From: Raphanus sativus
Lineage: Eukaryota > Streptophyta > Magnoliopsida > Brassicales > Brassicaceae
Direction: 5' to 3'
Length of the DNA: 64,000 bases
NCBI RefSeq assembly: GCF_000801105.2
Contig: NC_079516.1
Coordinates: forward strand, 45,054,908 to 45,118,907
The notes under the pieces: generated by a model
Seen by the model: the letters and a program-made list of their open reading frames with translations, nothing else
Databases searched by the model: none
Told to the model about the DNA's origin: nothing
In this document: positions 12,566 to 23,798 of the stretch, one piece after another
How the letters are laid out: each line of letters starts with the position of its first letter
How positions within the stretch are numbered: the stretch's first letter is position 1
Made by a program: the position numbers and the translations under genes

Positions 12566-12912
12566 TGTTATAAACTAAAGAGAATGTGGAGAGTGAATTG
12601 TGAGAAAGTTGTGTGTATTTCTCATTAGCCAACACCACAATATATAGTGGTTTGATACAAGGGTTTACAAATGCTTTACAAGGAATAAAATCTACACATT
12701 GATTACATTGACTACATTGATGTCATAGAGAAGACTTGGTCATGGTGATAACTCCAAGATTGACTGAGTCTTCTGATCTCGGTCCGGTTTGTAGATGAAC
12801 CGATGTAGACCGGATGTAAACCTCCTTGCACTTCCTCTTGTATATGTTGAACTTGTATAGTACTTGGTTAAGTACTTGGTTATGGTCCATCCACATAATA
12901 GATTTCATAACA
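12566..12912 (-). mobile_element. Solo LTR (copia-like) in the UGT promoter
   Basis: On the minus strand the unit starts TGTTATGAAATC and ends TTTATAACA (TG...CA with short inverted ends). It is flanked by the perfect 5-bp duplication CAATT at 12561-12565 and 12913-12917. No internal retroelement sequence remains, so it is the product of LTR-LTR recombination. It contains its own TATA-like word (CACTATATATTG, minus strand, about 12650-12639) and points in the same direction as the UGT gene. Confidence 0.9.
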
Positions 12913-13874
12913 CAATTCTATTACTAGTTTTAAATAAAAAACATTGGTAATTTTTATATCTAGTTTTAATTAACAATACTAAAGACACAAGAAAATAAAT
13001 ATTGTGTCTTTAATATTGTTAATTAGACATTGTCATACAGTTATTAGTAGTTTGAATTAGTGAACCACTTCATTGTTATTGAAGTTTCTACAGCAGGTTC
13101 GGTTAGTGTGTGAGGTGTATCTTTTTGTTTTTATCGAATTACCATCTCTGCAATTAGCTACGAATACATTGAATAACACCACAAGTATTAATCTATGTAT
13201 ATTACTTGCCGTCATTCCATAAAAAACTGAAAAATATTATTTTTATATATTTTAATGCATTTATTGAGAATCAAACTTCACATATACTCCACTGTAATAT
13301 AGAAATACCAATGAAATTCCTTTTAAAAGAATACTAATGACCATTATATTATTTCTCTTATCGGAAACATTATAACGATGAGATTTATGAAAAGGTAACA
13401 AAATACTGAATTTAACGTAGGCGGAAATTTACATACAATTTTTTAATCTTGTTATTATTATATTTTGAAATACTGCAGAATATAAATTAAATCCAACTGC
13501 ACTTTTGTAAAATAAAACTGTTGGGAAAAAAACTATAAGACCGTAAAATAACTTTACTATTTCATAAATCAACTATCAAATACCAAATTACTATATATGT
13601 ACAATATTTATTGCATTTAAAAAAAAGGATATTATTTACTGCATTTTCTTTTGACTGATGCTTTAAATTTAGATTATACAGATAGCATGTAGGGTGCAGT
13701 GCACGACGGTTGCTGGTTGACCATACTGATCAGATCTGGAGTTAAAGACAGTCGGAGTCTTTATTTTAACTTTTATTACTATTTACCACTCCACTACACA
13801 AGTTTAATTACAATCAAGACGGATAAAATTCATACATCTGTTACATTTATATGATAATATGAACCAAGTACAAA

Positions 13875-13968
13875 TCTGTATATATGAACCTCTTTCTCAA
13901 AAAAAAAAAACTGTATATATGAACCTCTTTCTCAAAAAAAAAAAAAAACTGTATATATGAACCCATGC
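13875..13968. repeat. Short tandem repeat, about 44-bp unit
   Basis: CTGTATATATGAACC followed by TCTTTCTC and a poly-A run occurs twice, with a third partial copy. The poly-A length differs between copies. Confidence 0.8.
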
Positions 13969-15048
13969 AACTTGATTTTTTTTCTTCTAAAAATAAGCAC
14001 TGTATATATGTATGTATATGTTAAATATGACAAGAAACTGATATATATGTTTGTCTGTATTTTTGCATACTATAAAAATACAAATAGTTTACTGGTTCCT
14101 GGCAAGATCTAGCTACTACCACATTTGTCCTATACAATACAGATTATTTTTATATTATCATAATGTGTTTGGGCAAAACTATTTGCGAATTAAGTTCAAA
14201 CAAAAAAAATATTTGAGAATTCTATAGTAAAACTACCATTTAGTCACCAAAGCGATCGAACTCACGTTGAAGATATTGGTGGATCACATGGTCAATATCA
14301 TATTTTATTTCAAGGACATTAGCTAGTAATTAATATTGACCTGCAGTAGCATCCATACATATTTCTGCCAGTTATGAAGAAACTTGTATATACATTCCAT
14401 CGAATAACGGAGAAGAAGATAAAACATAGGTGTTTGGTTTTTATGTTGAAAGTACCTAAACACCACACAACAATTTACATGTCCTACAAACCTAGCTAAG
14501 AACCTAATCTACTTTTTTTTTACTGATGAACCCAATCTACTTTCTTCGTTATTTATATATGGATTATCATGTATTTGATTGCTGTAGCAAATTTGTCACA
14601 TGATCTAGTTGGTCCGATCTCCTGCTTTGGTCATTGATCAAGCAAACATACTGTAGTATATTAGAATAAAAATGTTGGCAGTTTTAACCCAAAAAAAAAG
14701 AAGAAGAAGAAAATCATCAAATTAATTATGGGTCCTCCATAAATCCTCATACTGCTGTTCTAGTTCAAGATCACTCCCTCAAGATGCCCAAATGATCCGG
14801 TGGCGAGTGGACTGTGGATGCCATAAAATGTGTTCATTCAAAGAACATTGTATATTGGCGGTTGGAGGAAATCACCAACTAATCCAAAATTATAATTGGA
14901 CCACTTGTTGAAAATTCCCACTTATGATATAATTCTATGACCAACATCTTGATTTTTTTTTCTCCTGATATCTCCGTCATTACGTAATATATTCCCCCGT
15001 GATCTCACATACAACTTTTAAATCATAAAATTGCTAAGTCAAGACACT

Positions 15049-15325
15049 AAAACAAAGTTGAATGACTCCATGCAAGATGGTTAAAAAGTAAACTCTAAGG
15101 AAGGATATCATCAATATTAATCATAAATTTAATTCGAAGGTGGAACTTTGTGCTTAGACAATGCGTAACTTCTAACCAAAATATATATATTTAAAACAAA
15201 GTTGAATGTTTCCATGCAAGATGGTTAAAAAGTAAACTCTATGGAAGGTATCATCAAATTAAATCGTAGGTGAAACTTAGTGCTTATTATATACAATGTG
15301 TAACTTCTAACCAAATACATATTTT
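15049..15325. repeat. Imperfect tandem duplication, about 140-bp unit
   Basis: The words CATGCAAGATGGTTAAAAAG, AAACTCTA.GGAAGG and GTAACTTCTAACCAAA recur in the same order in both halves, with substitutions and small deletions. Confidence 0.8.
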
Positions 15326-15845
15326 ACTTTCTTCTCACGATATCTCTAATACACACATATATATATATATATATATTATTTGTTAAACGGGTAAGTGAAG
15401 GCGATGTCGGGCTTACGTAAATAGTGCACCTAAATCATATCAGTGATTTGTTATATAGAGTGGTCCGACATCGGCTCTGATAAGATATGGTCCTCTTCAT
15501 TTTTATATATAACATGGTCCTCTTCATTAGTTTCTCTATTTAATTATGCTCATAGTCTTTTTGACATGATTGAATGAATAATTGATCTTTTTTTGTAAAC
15601 TATGAATTAATTGATCTTAGTATTTGAATATTTGGCGCGACCGTCGTTAGTAAACATTACGCAACTTAGGAGGCGGTCCAATTGATCTATTATATATGTT
15701 ACAACGTAGCACGCCCCAATCGATTAATCACCTGCCACAATGATCGGTTACTGTTTTTTCTTCTTTGAAGTTTGATATATACAGAAAATAACGTAAAGTG
15801 GAGTTTGGATCATAATCTAAAACTATTTTATAATTGAAAAACTAG

Positions 15846-16657
15846 CAGTGCCGGACTAATCTTTTATATTGCCCCAATCCAAATTTAAAATTATGCCGGT
15901 ATGCATAATTTTTTTGTCAGCACATTGCGCATAATTTTTTTTTGTCAACACCTTATACATAATTTATCAAAACCACAAAACAATATAAAAAACAACATAT
16001 TTTTTATTTAGAAAAATCAAATTTCATAATCTACTACAAACATCGATATTAAGAACACTTAATGTTGAAATATAGATCTTTTTTTCATTTTTTCCTACAA
16101 AATCATCCATTAGACTTCTATAGCAACTATTTTGTTTCTGAATTTTAATTAGGGTTTGAACTATCGTAATAAAAATTTACTTATATATTTAATTCTTAAC
16201 AAATTCATAAATATTGTTGAAAAGTCCAACAAATCTTATTCTAACTAAAAAATGCCTAATAAGTATTATTTTAATAAAAGAACCCACAAAATTTATTTAT
16301 TTATCAACACTAATTTTTTTTGAAAAATATGTCCCATTAATTTGGATGAGAAGTCCAAAAAATCTTATTCTAACTAAAGATGCCTAATAAGTAATATTTT
16401 AACAAAGGAACCCAAAAAAATTATTTATTTATCAATACTAGTAAATTTGTTTTTTAAAAATATGCCCCATTAATTTGGATGATAAGTCCAACAAATCTTT
16501 TTCTAACTAAAAATGTCTAATAAGTAATATTTTAACAAAAGAATCCATAAAATTTATTTATTTATCAATACTAATAAGAAAAAATTTGAAAAATATGCCC
16601 CATAATTTGGATGCCCCAATCTTTGGTTTGGGTGGCTTCCCCTCTGTGCCGGCCCTG
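15846..16657. mobile_element. Non-autonomous hAT element
   Basis: The ends are CAGTGCCGG and CCGGCCCTG (inverted, imperfect), flanked by the perfect 8-bp duplication AAAACTAG at 15838-15845 and 16658-16665. The TIR type and the 8-bp TSD are those of hAT transposons. There is no transposase; much of the interior is a three-copy tandem repeat. Confidence 0.88.
16219..16612. repeat. Three tandem copies of a unit of about 130 bp inside the hAT element
   Basis: Each copy begins AAGTCCAACAAATCTT (or a close variant), continues with TTCTAACTAAA and CTAATAAGTA, and ends near ATATGCCCCATTAATTTGGA. Confidence 0.85.
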
Positions 16658-16772
16658 AAAACTAGTCAGAAAACTAGTATACTTGCTGTACTTACGTAAG
16701 TTCTTATGAATACTGACCAACAAATCTGAAATCTTAAAAAAAAAAATCTTAAAATCTGATGATAATAACTAG

Positions 16773-18170
16773 GGGAAAATCGCATAAAAAACCCTCAAAG
16801 TGTCACTTACTAACACTTTAAACCTTGAAGTTTTTCCACTAACACTTTTAACCTTCAAAGTGACATTTGTATCATAAAAAACCTTCAAATCAAAAAATTG
16901 ACCGGTTCAGCAGGTAATTTTTTAAAAATAATTATTTAATTAATAAAATAAACAAAATAAATAAATAAAAATCCAAAAAATAAATAAAAATCGAAAAAAT
17001 TCTAATAAAATTTACAAAATGGAAAAAAATCAAAAAAATAAATTAAAATTTTAGAAAATTAAATAAATATATTAAAAATTAATTATTTTCTAAAAATATT
17101 AATAAAAATAACTAAAAAGTTAATAATAAATAAGATTAAATTTAAATAGAGAAGAACTAAATAAAAAGTTCACAATTTTTTTTAAAAAATGGAAAATATA
17201 AAATTCAAAATCACTAGTGACGATGATGGTTTCTCACATAACCATTAACAATGACGATAATTGCCATATCTCCAACGATAGTTTCCAACATCATCTTGAA
17301 AATGACAAAACAAAATCTTTTTCAAACTTTTGAATTTTCATTTTTTTGAAATATATGAATTTTTTATTTTTCTGTTTTTTTAATTTGATCTCATTTAGTT
17401 TTGAATTTTAATTTTCTAAATTTTAATTAATTTTCCGATTTTTTCTAATTTTCTGATTTTTATTAATTAATATATAATTACATAAGAATCAAAAAGTTAG
17501 AAAAAAATCCGAAATTGATTATTATTTAGAAAATTAAAATTCAAAAATAAATGAGATCAAACTAAAAACAGAAAATAAAAAAATTCATATATTTAAAAAA
17601 AATGAAAATTCAAAAGTTTGAAAAATATTTTTTTTGTCATTTTTAAGATGATGTTGGAAACTATCATTGGAGATATGACAATTATCGTCATTGTTAATGG
17701 TTATGTGAGAAACCATCATCGTCACTTGTGAATTTTGAATTTTGAGTTTTATATTTTCCATTTTTTAAAAAAAACTGTGAACTTTTTATTTAGTTATTCT
17801 CTATTTAAATTTAATCTTATTTATTATTAATTTTTTAGTTATTTTTATTAATATTTTAGAAAATAATTTAATTTTTAATATATTTATTTAATTTTCTAAA
17901 AAAAAAATTATTTCTTTTTTTTTTATTTTTGTAAATTTTATTAAAATTTTCGATTTTTATTTATTTTTGGATTTTTATTTATTTATTTTGTTTATTTTAT
18001 TAATTAAATAATTATTTTTGAAAAATTACCTGCTGAACCGGTCAATATTTTGATTTGGAGGTTTTTTATGATACAAATGTCACTTTGAAGGTTAAAAGTG
18101 TTAGTGAAAAAACTTCAAGGTTTAAAGTATTAGTAAGTGACACTTTGAGGGTCTTTTATGCGATTTTCCC
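16773..18170. mobile_element. Fold-back MULE (almost entirely inverted repeat)
   Basis: The ends read GGGAAAATCGCATAAAA and its inverse TTTTATGCGATTTTCCC, with a perfect 10-bp duplication TAATAACTAG at 16763-16772 and 18171-18180. The two arms stay complementary from the tips to a centre near 17470, through AT-rich stretches and a less AT-rich segment (about 17215-17300 paired with 17640-17735). No coding region. MULEs typically make 8-11-bp duplications, and fold-back forms with long arms are known. A transcript would form a hairpin with arms close to 700 nt. Confidence 0.9.
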
Positions 18171-18180
18171 TAATAACTAG

Positions 18181-18470
18181 TCTGACATTCTGAACCATGC
18201 TGAAGCCCATCCTACTTTTAGAAAAACGGCTCATCATGACCCAATTATAATATCATCTAGGCCCATTAGTTTCACTCCCTTTAAATTTTTATGTTTTGGC
18301 CCACTTTAATGTTTCGAGCAGTAAGAAAACGACGTCGTTCATGAGTACATGATTGTCAACGCCTGGTGTTGTTGGTAGTCTAGTCTACGATCGTCGTCGG
18401 GTCTGCTTCTTCTTCCATACTAGTGGGTCACTCGTTTCTATACCCGTGAAAAAAACCCTAGCTCGCAAAT
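18181..18470 (+). promoter_or_regulatory. Promoter and 5' leader region of OST48
   Basis: This is the only DNA between the fold-back MULE and the OST48 start codon. It contains the near-palindrome AAAACGACGTCGTT at 18326-18339, a type of word often seen in Brassicaceae promoters. No clear TATA box was chosen. Confidence 0.45.
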
Positions 18471-21012
18471 ATGACGAACCTCTCGAGATCCGTCGCATTG
18501 ATCTCACTATTTCTTCTCCCATTGCTCAGCTTCTCTTTCTCCGTCGACAATCCGACGGATCGGCGGGTTCTGGTTCTTCTCGACGATCTATCACTCAAAT
18601 CCTCTCATTCCATCTTCTTCAACACTCTAAAATCCCGCGGATTCGATCTCGATTTCAAGCTAGCGGAAGATTCGAAGCTCGCGCTTCAACGGTACGGCCA
18701 GTACTTGTACGACGGGCTCATCATTTTCGCCCCGTCCACAGAGCGTAAGATCTCCGATCCCTAGGTTTTGTATATAGTTTGGGAAGCGATCTGGACATAT
18801 TGTTTCTCGTGTATAGGGTTTGGAGGATCGTTGGATTCGAAATCCATAGCTGATTTCGTTGATTCGGGTCGTGACTTGATCTTATCGGCGGATACTTCTG
18901 CTTCTGATCTGATTCGGGGGATTGCCTTGGAGTGTGGGGTTGATTTTGATGAGGTTAGGCTCTCATTAATGTGGAGTGGAACGAAATGCGAGATATGATT
19001 TTTTATTTATTTATTAGCTATTTTTTTTTGTCTCCTTAGGATTCTTCGGCGATGGTTATTGATCACTCCAGCTTCTCTGTCTCCGATGTTGATGGAGACC
19101 ACACCTTGATTGCTGCTGACGATTTAGTTAAATCAAATGTCATTGTAGGAAAAACCAAGATCGAGGTATAGTTTTGGATTAAAAGATAGTTTATGAATAT
19201 CTGAGATGTTAAGGCTTCTGAGTAGAGACACTTTGAGTTCATTATGTGTTTGTTTTGTCGATAACAGGCTCCTGTGCTCTTCAGAGGGGTTGCACATTCA
19301 TTGAACCCTACCAACAATCTGGTGAGTCCAAGTAATAGTTTTCGATAAGTGTAATATTGATGGGTTTTCTTATGAATTACTATGCATTGATGTGAGTATT
19401 AACTTTTGCCTATTCATGCTTCCTACTCTATTGCTAGGTTTTGAAAGTTCTTTCAGCTTCTCCCTCAGCTTATTCTGCTAACCCGAGCTCGAAGTTGTCG
19501 AGTCCCCCTCAGCTCACTGGGTCTGCTATTTCGCTAGTGTCGGTCATGCAGGTTTCTCTCTCTCTCCTATAACCAGATACTATATATGCACCCTTGAAAG
19601 ATTCGATGTTGGCTGTACTCAGCTCTACACTTGTGAAGATTATTTTCGTTCAGTGCCTTGAACTCACAGGGTTTGATGTCTATTTTAAAACTGCAGGCCA
19701 GGAACAATGCTAGGGTTGTGATCTCAGGCTCGTTGCAGATGTTTAGCGACAAGTGAGTAGATTTTTAATGGTATCTCTCAATCAATTCGTGCATATGGTT
19801 GTTTCTGATCCAGAGATTTTGTTTGCATGAGGCAGGTTATTCAGATCTGGTGTCCAGAAAGCTGGGAGTCCGAACAAGTAAGTAGGCACATATTTCATCA
19901 AGTGAAACTTCTGGTTCACATGATCTGTTCCTACGAAGATTTAGGGATCTTTATTTTGTCAAATTATAGATGTTATACTTCGTTTTGAAAGAAGATTAAC
20001 TGATCGTATGTAAAACTTTGCCAGGTATGAAAAATCTGGCAACGAACAGTTCGTGACTGAACTAAGCAAATGGGTCTTCCACGAAAGAGGGCATTTGAAG
20101 GTATACGCAAAGTCTCTATCATTTGTTTTTGCTCTTTTCTCTAAACCTTGGTAAACATTTTTGCCTTCATGGGTACGATCCTCACCTAGCTTATGTGTCC
20201 AGGCTGGTAGTCTAGTACACCACAGGGTTGGAGAAACAGATGAACCAGCAATATACAGGATAAAGGATGACCTGGTATGGTTTCTTCTACATCTTCCTAC
20301 CCAAAGTGATAATTGCCTTTAACTTTAGTGGCTATCTGGGGAAAGCTTTTAATGTGGCATTTTATGGCAGGAATTTTCGGTTGAGATACTGGAGTGGTCA
20401 GGGAAGAGCTGGGAACCGTATGTAGCTGATGATGTGCAGGTTCAGTTTTACATGATGAGCCCATATGTTCTGAAAACCTTGTCAACAGACATGAAGGTGA
20501 CTTATTTCTGAGCTCCAAAAACATATATTTTTAGGATATAAGTTTCTTTCAGCTTAGAAGTTGCAACTCACCTTGTTTGGTGTTACCTACTTTGCAGGGT
20601 CTATTTCATACATCATTCAAGGTTCCTGATGTGTATGGTGTATTCCAGTTCAAGGTTGAATATGAAAAGCTAGGCTACACTACATTATCTCTTTCAAAGC
20701 AGGTGAGTAACCACTAGCTCTTTAGAATTTTTTTGCCATCTTTGTAGACAAAAGACATGTGACAGTAAAAATAATAATGCGGACAACATATGCAGATTCC
20801 TGTGAGGCCTTACAGACACAATGAGTATGAGAGATTTATCCCAACTGCGTATCCTTATTATGGAGCCTGCTTTACCACTGTAAACTACCCCATACTTCCC
20901 TCTTCTCTTTTTCACACAAATTGATAAAAGAGCTAACAGATTATCTTTTGTTTTTTCAACGCAGATGGCTGGTTTCTTTGTCTTCAGCTTCGTCTACCTC
21001 TACCATAAGTAG
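18471..21012 (+). CDS. DGL1: Oligosaccharyltransferase 48-kDa subunit (OST48/DGL1)
   Basis: Encodes an essential ER membrane subunit of the oligosaccharyltransferase that transfers the preassembled glycan to Asn of nascent proteins. Thirteen exons join in phase: 18471-18744, 18817-18953, 19040-19165, 19268-19321, 19438-19551, 19697-19752, 19836-19877, 20025-20100, 20203-20274, 20371-20496, 20598-20702, 20796-20879, 20965-21012. They give 437 residues, the length I recall for Arabidopsis DGL1. The N-terminus has a signal peptide (leucine/phenylalanine core, about residues 7-24). The luminal domain opens with [10 protein letters not shown]. The C-terminus is one membrane span ending [15 protein letters not shown], with a short cytosolic tail. 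All splice sites are GT-AG and no breaks were seen. Confidence 0.95.
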
Positions 21013-22359
21013 AAAATCCCTTGAACGGTTCTCCAGTCGAATAGAGAAAAATAAAGCCTTACTTTCATATTTAGACGAGAGAACAAAACATTTGAATCTT
21101 GTCTTGTCTTTTTGCCAACAAGCATTAGTGAACACTTGCAACCTTTTTTGTTGACAAGATATTTTTAAGTGAACCTGACTTTACACCCCGTTCTCTTTTC
21201 TCTTTTCCCCTTGGTGCTGTATGTCTGAGGCCAGGTTCAGTTAAAACCCATGGTGGGACGTTTCTGTGTGTAAGGGGTCGGCTGTGAAAACGAACCGTTA
21301 CGTATGGTATTGTGTTCATGAATGAATACACGCTACAATCAAGTGATCAACTAGGAGTGGTTAGTAGACAATAAAATATTGTTACACTTGCTACTAATTT
21401 AAATTAACAGAACACAAAAGTCATAGACAGACAGAAGAAGCAACTCAGTTGTTTCTCTACTCTTCTTCCATCCAATTAATCACTTAATTGCTGGTTTTAT
21501 ATTATGTGGTATGACACACATGTGTGGTATCAATGTATCATACATATGGTTAATCTGTTAAGCAGGTGGCTTCACAGCATAATGTATAACACAGTTGGAA
21601 ATAATATTCAAAGTCATACCACAGTTTGGAATGTCGCCGCGCGGAAGGGAGGCAAAATACAAACTTAAGCCTGAGTTGGTTCAGTCGGTCCCAAAGTTTT
21701 TGTTTTACGATGACACAATATCAAAGTATAAATATTAAAGAAAAACGTAACTACATATAAAAGTATTTTTAAAATATTGACTTAAGGCGCAAGTTAGAGG
21801 TTTCTTTGGGATGGGTGGTCTTTGTTTATATTAATTTTACTATATGTTGAAGACATTTTTGGCTTACATTGTTGATCTCCTCTCTCTCTCTCTGGGGACT
21901 ATTAATCCGAAAAACTTGGCGAAAGAAAAGACATTTGGATTCTAGGTGGGGAGGTTGGCCAAGCCCCTCGTAGCAACAAAGCTTGAGGTACTATTCAGTC
22001 ATAAAACATTAGAGCAAAACAGGGAATCTTGACATCGAGGCTCTTGATATAATTTGATTATGACAGTCCAACAAAATCGAAAGACGAATACATTTTTTTA
22101 TTGACAACTTGTTCCACAGGACTACATATAAAAAAGACCGAAGCCTAATACGTGTCCATGTACAAGGTTGACTAGCTGTTGAGTTTGGAGATATACATAT
22201 ATAGGATTGGTCAGAGCACAAGTAATCACGACATCCTCCTCCTCTCTTCTCCAAGTTTTCAGGTAATTTTCTCTCGCTATCTTCACCTTCACATTCACCT
22301 GATCTTATTTTCTTATTTCCATTTTTTTCCATTAAGAGTTTCCCCAGCAGTAATATCAA
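21013..22359. other. OST48 3' region and upstream region of the DUF677 gene
   Basis: No gene seen. The part from about 21410 is one copy of a duplication whose second copy lies from about 28200: both contain AGAAGAAGCAAC.CAGTTGTT and GACTTAAGGCGCAAGTTAG in the same order before a DUF677 coding region. A CT-rich stretch at 21881-21892 and the CT-rich leader at 22238-22262 may be core-promoter or leader elements. Confidence 0.6.
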
Positions 22360-23556
22360 ATGGTGTTCTGTGGACTCTTCTCTCCTCTCATGAATTGCAT
22401 CAAACCAAGTCCTAACAAGAACGATTCCCCGGTCCGAACAAATATGCGGTCCAAATACTCATCAGACCTCAAGTATTACACATCCGCTTGTCAACAAGAC
22501 ACTGACCTCAAGACCTTTGATTCCTCCCTACACCAGAGAACAAATAGTGTAATGGAGTTGCTGGCTGATCAGGCCAAGTCGTCTCAGTCAATATCCCAAG
22601 GCTCACTCATGGAGGTCTACGAGTTCATGCTTGACCTCAACCGAGACGTAGTAAAGGAGATCATCGAAAGCAGAGAAGATGTCAGGAACAGCAAAGACCT
22701 GACTTCTCTGGTCGATGTCTACTTTAAAAACACCTCCAAGACCTTAGATTTCTGCAACACCGTCCAGAACTGCGTCAAGGTAGCAGAAAATAGCCAGCTA
22801 ATCATTCGATACGCGGTGAAGCAGTTCGAGGCTGAATCTGTGGACGACACGGATAATAAGAAGAACAAGTACGCAAAAACACTGGAGGAGCTGAATAAGT
22901 TTAAAGCCGTGGGAGATCCTTTCGACGGAGTGTTCTTGACTCAGTACGAGTCGGTGTACGAGGAGCAGGTTCTGCTTCTTGAGGAGTTGGATAAGCTGAA
23001 ATCAAAGCTCGACAAGAAACAGAGGAATCTAAAGACGTGGAGGAGACTCTCCAATGTGGTTTTCATAACTGCGTACGTCTCCGTTCTTCTCTTATCGGTG
23101 GCTGCAGCGGCGTTGAGCGCGCCTATAGTGTTGGCCGCGGTTATCGCTGGATTGACATCACCGGTCGAGGCTGTCGGAAAATGGTGTAACGAGATGTGGA
23201 AGAAGTACGAGGAGGCTGCCAAGAGACAGAGGGGATTGGTCTCGGTGTTGGGGACTGGAGCGAGAGTTAATAAAATAGTGACGGACAGCATAAAACTGGA
23301 AGTAGATGATCTGAGAGTTAAGATATCTTCTATACTGCGGACTATTGATTTTGCCGTGGAGAGAGGAGGAGGAGAAGATGAGTTGGCGACGAGACTTGCG
23401 ATGCAAGAAATCAAGAAGAAAGTAGAAGAGCTTACGGAGAAAATCAAGGAAGTTGGTCAACACACGGATACGTTCAGCAAATTCATTTCTTCGGAGAGAC
23501 GTTTCGTTCTGCAGCACATCCTCAGCTTACCCGCCAACTCTTTCTCATTCTCATAA
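22360..23556 (+). CDS. DUF677 / AT14A-like membrane protein (UPF0496 family)
   Basis: Single-exon protein of 398 residues. The family is plant specific; AT14A-like members have been linked to plasma membrane and cell-wall contact, but the biochemical role is unclear. The sequence shows a charged, mostly helical N-terminal half with coiled-coil character (about residues 80-230), a hydrophobic stretch at about residues 233-268 (VVFITAYVSVLLLSVAA onward) that can span the membrane once or as a hairpin, and a second helical segment to the end. The position next to OST48 fits the At5g66670/At5g66675 genes. The start is supported because the duplicate at 29541 keeps the same N-terminus (M.FCGL..PLMNCIKPS). 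A diverged, disrupted duplicate lies 6 kb downstream. Confidence 0.85.
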   Translation: MVFCGLFSPLMNCIKPSPNKNDSPVRTNMRSKYSSDLKYYTSACQQDTDLKTFDSSLHQRTNSVMELLADQAKSSQSISQGSLMEVYEFMLDLNRDVVKEIIESREDVRNSKDLTSLVDVYFKNTSKTLDFCNTVQNCVKVAENSQLIIRYAVKQFEAESVDDTDNKKNKYAKTLEELNKFKAVGDPFDGVFLTQYESVYEEQVLLLEELDKLKSKLDKKQRNLKTWRRLSNVVFITAYVSVLLLSVAAAALSAPIVLAAVIAGLTSPVEAVGKWCNEMWKKYEEAAKRQRGLVSVLGTGARVNKIVTDSIKLEVDDLRVKISSILRTIDFAVERGGGEDELATRLAMQEIKKKVEELTEKIKEVGQHTDTFSKFISSERRFVLQHILSLPANSFSFS

Positions 23557-23798
23557 AAAGGGTTCTTGCAAAAGATGTAGCACATCAATGGGCGATTAAA
23601 GTTGTTGAGCAGGTTGTTCACTACTCGGGCTCTTTAGTTGGGCTTCTATTATCTGTTATGGGCTTTTATGTTCGGCTTTTAAGATCCATATAAGTTATCT
23701 ATTTGAATGGGCTCATTTTAAAATGAAAAACATTAAATTAATACGCTTAAATACTGTATCAATATAATGCTAGTTAGTAGTTTCATGCTGTATATCGA

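Larger units (their letters stand above)
12918..15837. other. Intergenic with small tandem repeats, no gene seen
   Basis: AT-rich with no supported coding region. It holds the two tandem repeats listed at 13875 and 15049, and short microsatellites such as (AT)n near 15356-15376. Confidence 0.5.

Noticed and set aside
18353..18748. 131-codon plus frame overlapping OST48 exon one
   Set aside because: Out of frame with the well-supported OST48 protein, with no resemblance to any family.
23158..23517. Minus-strand frame of 119 codons
   Set aside because: Antisense shadow of the DUF677 gene.
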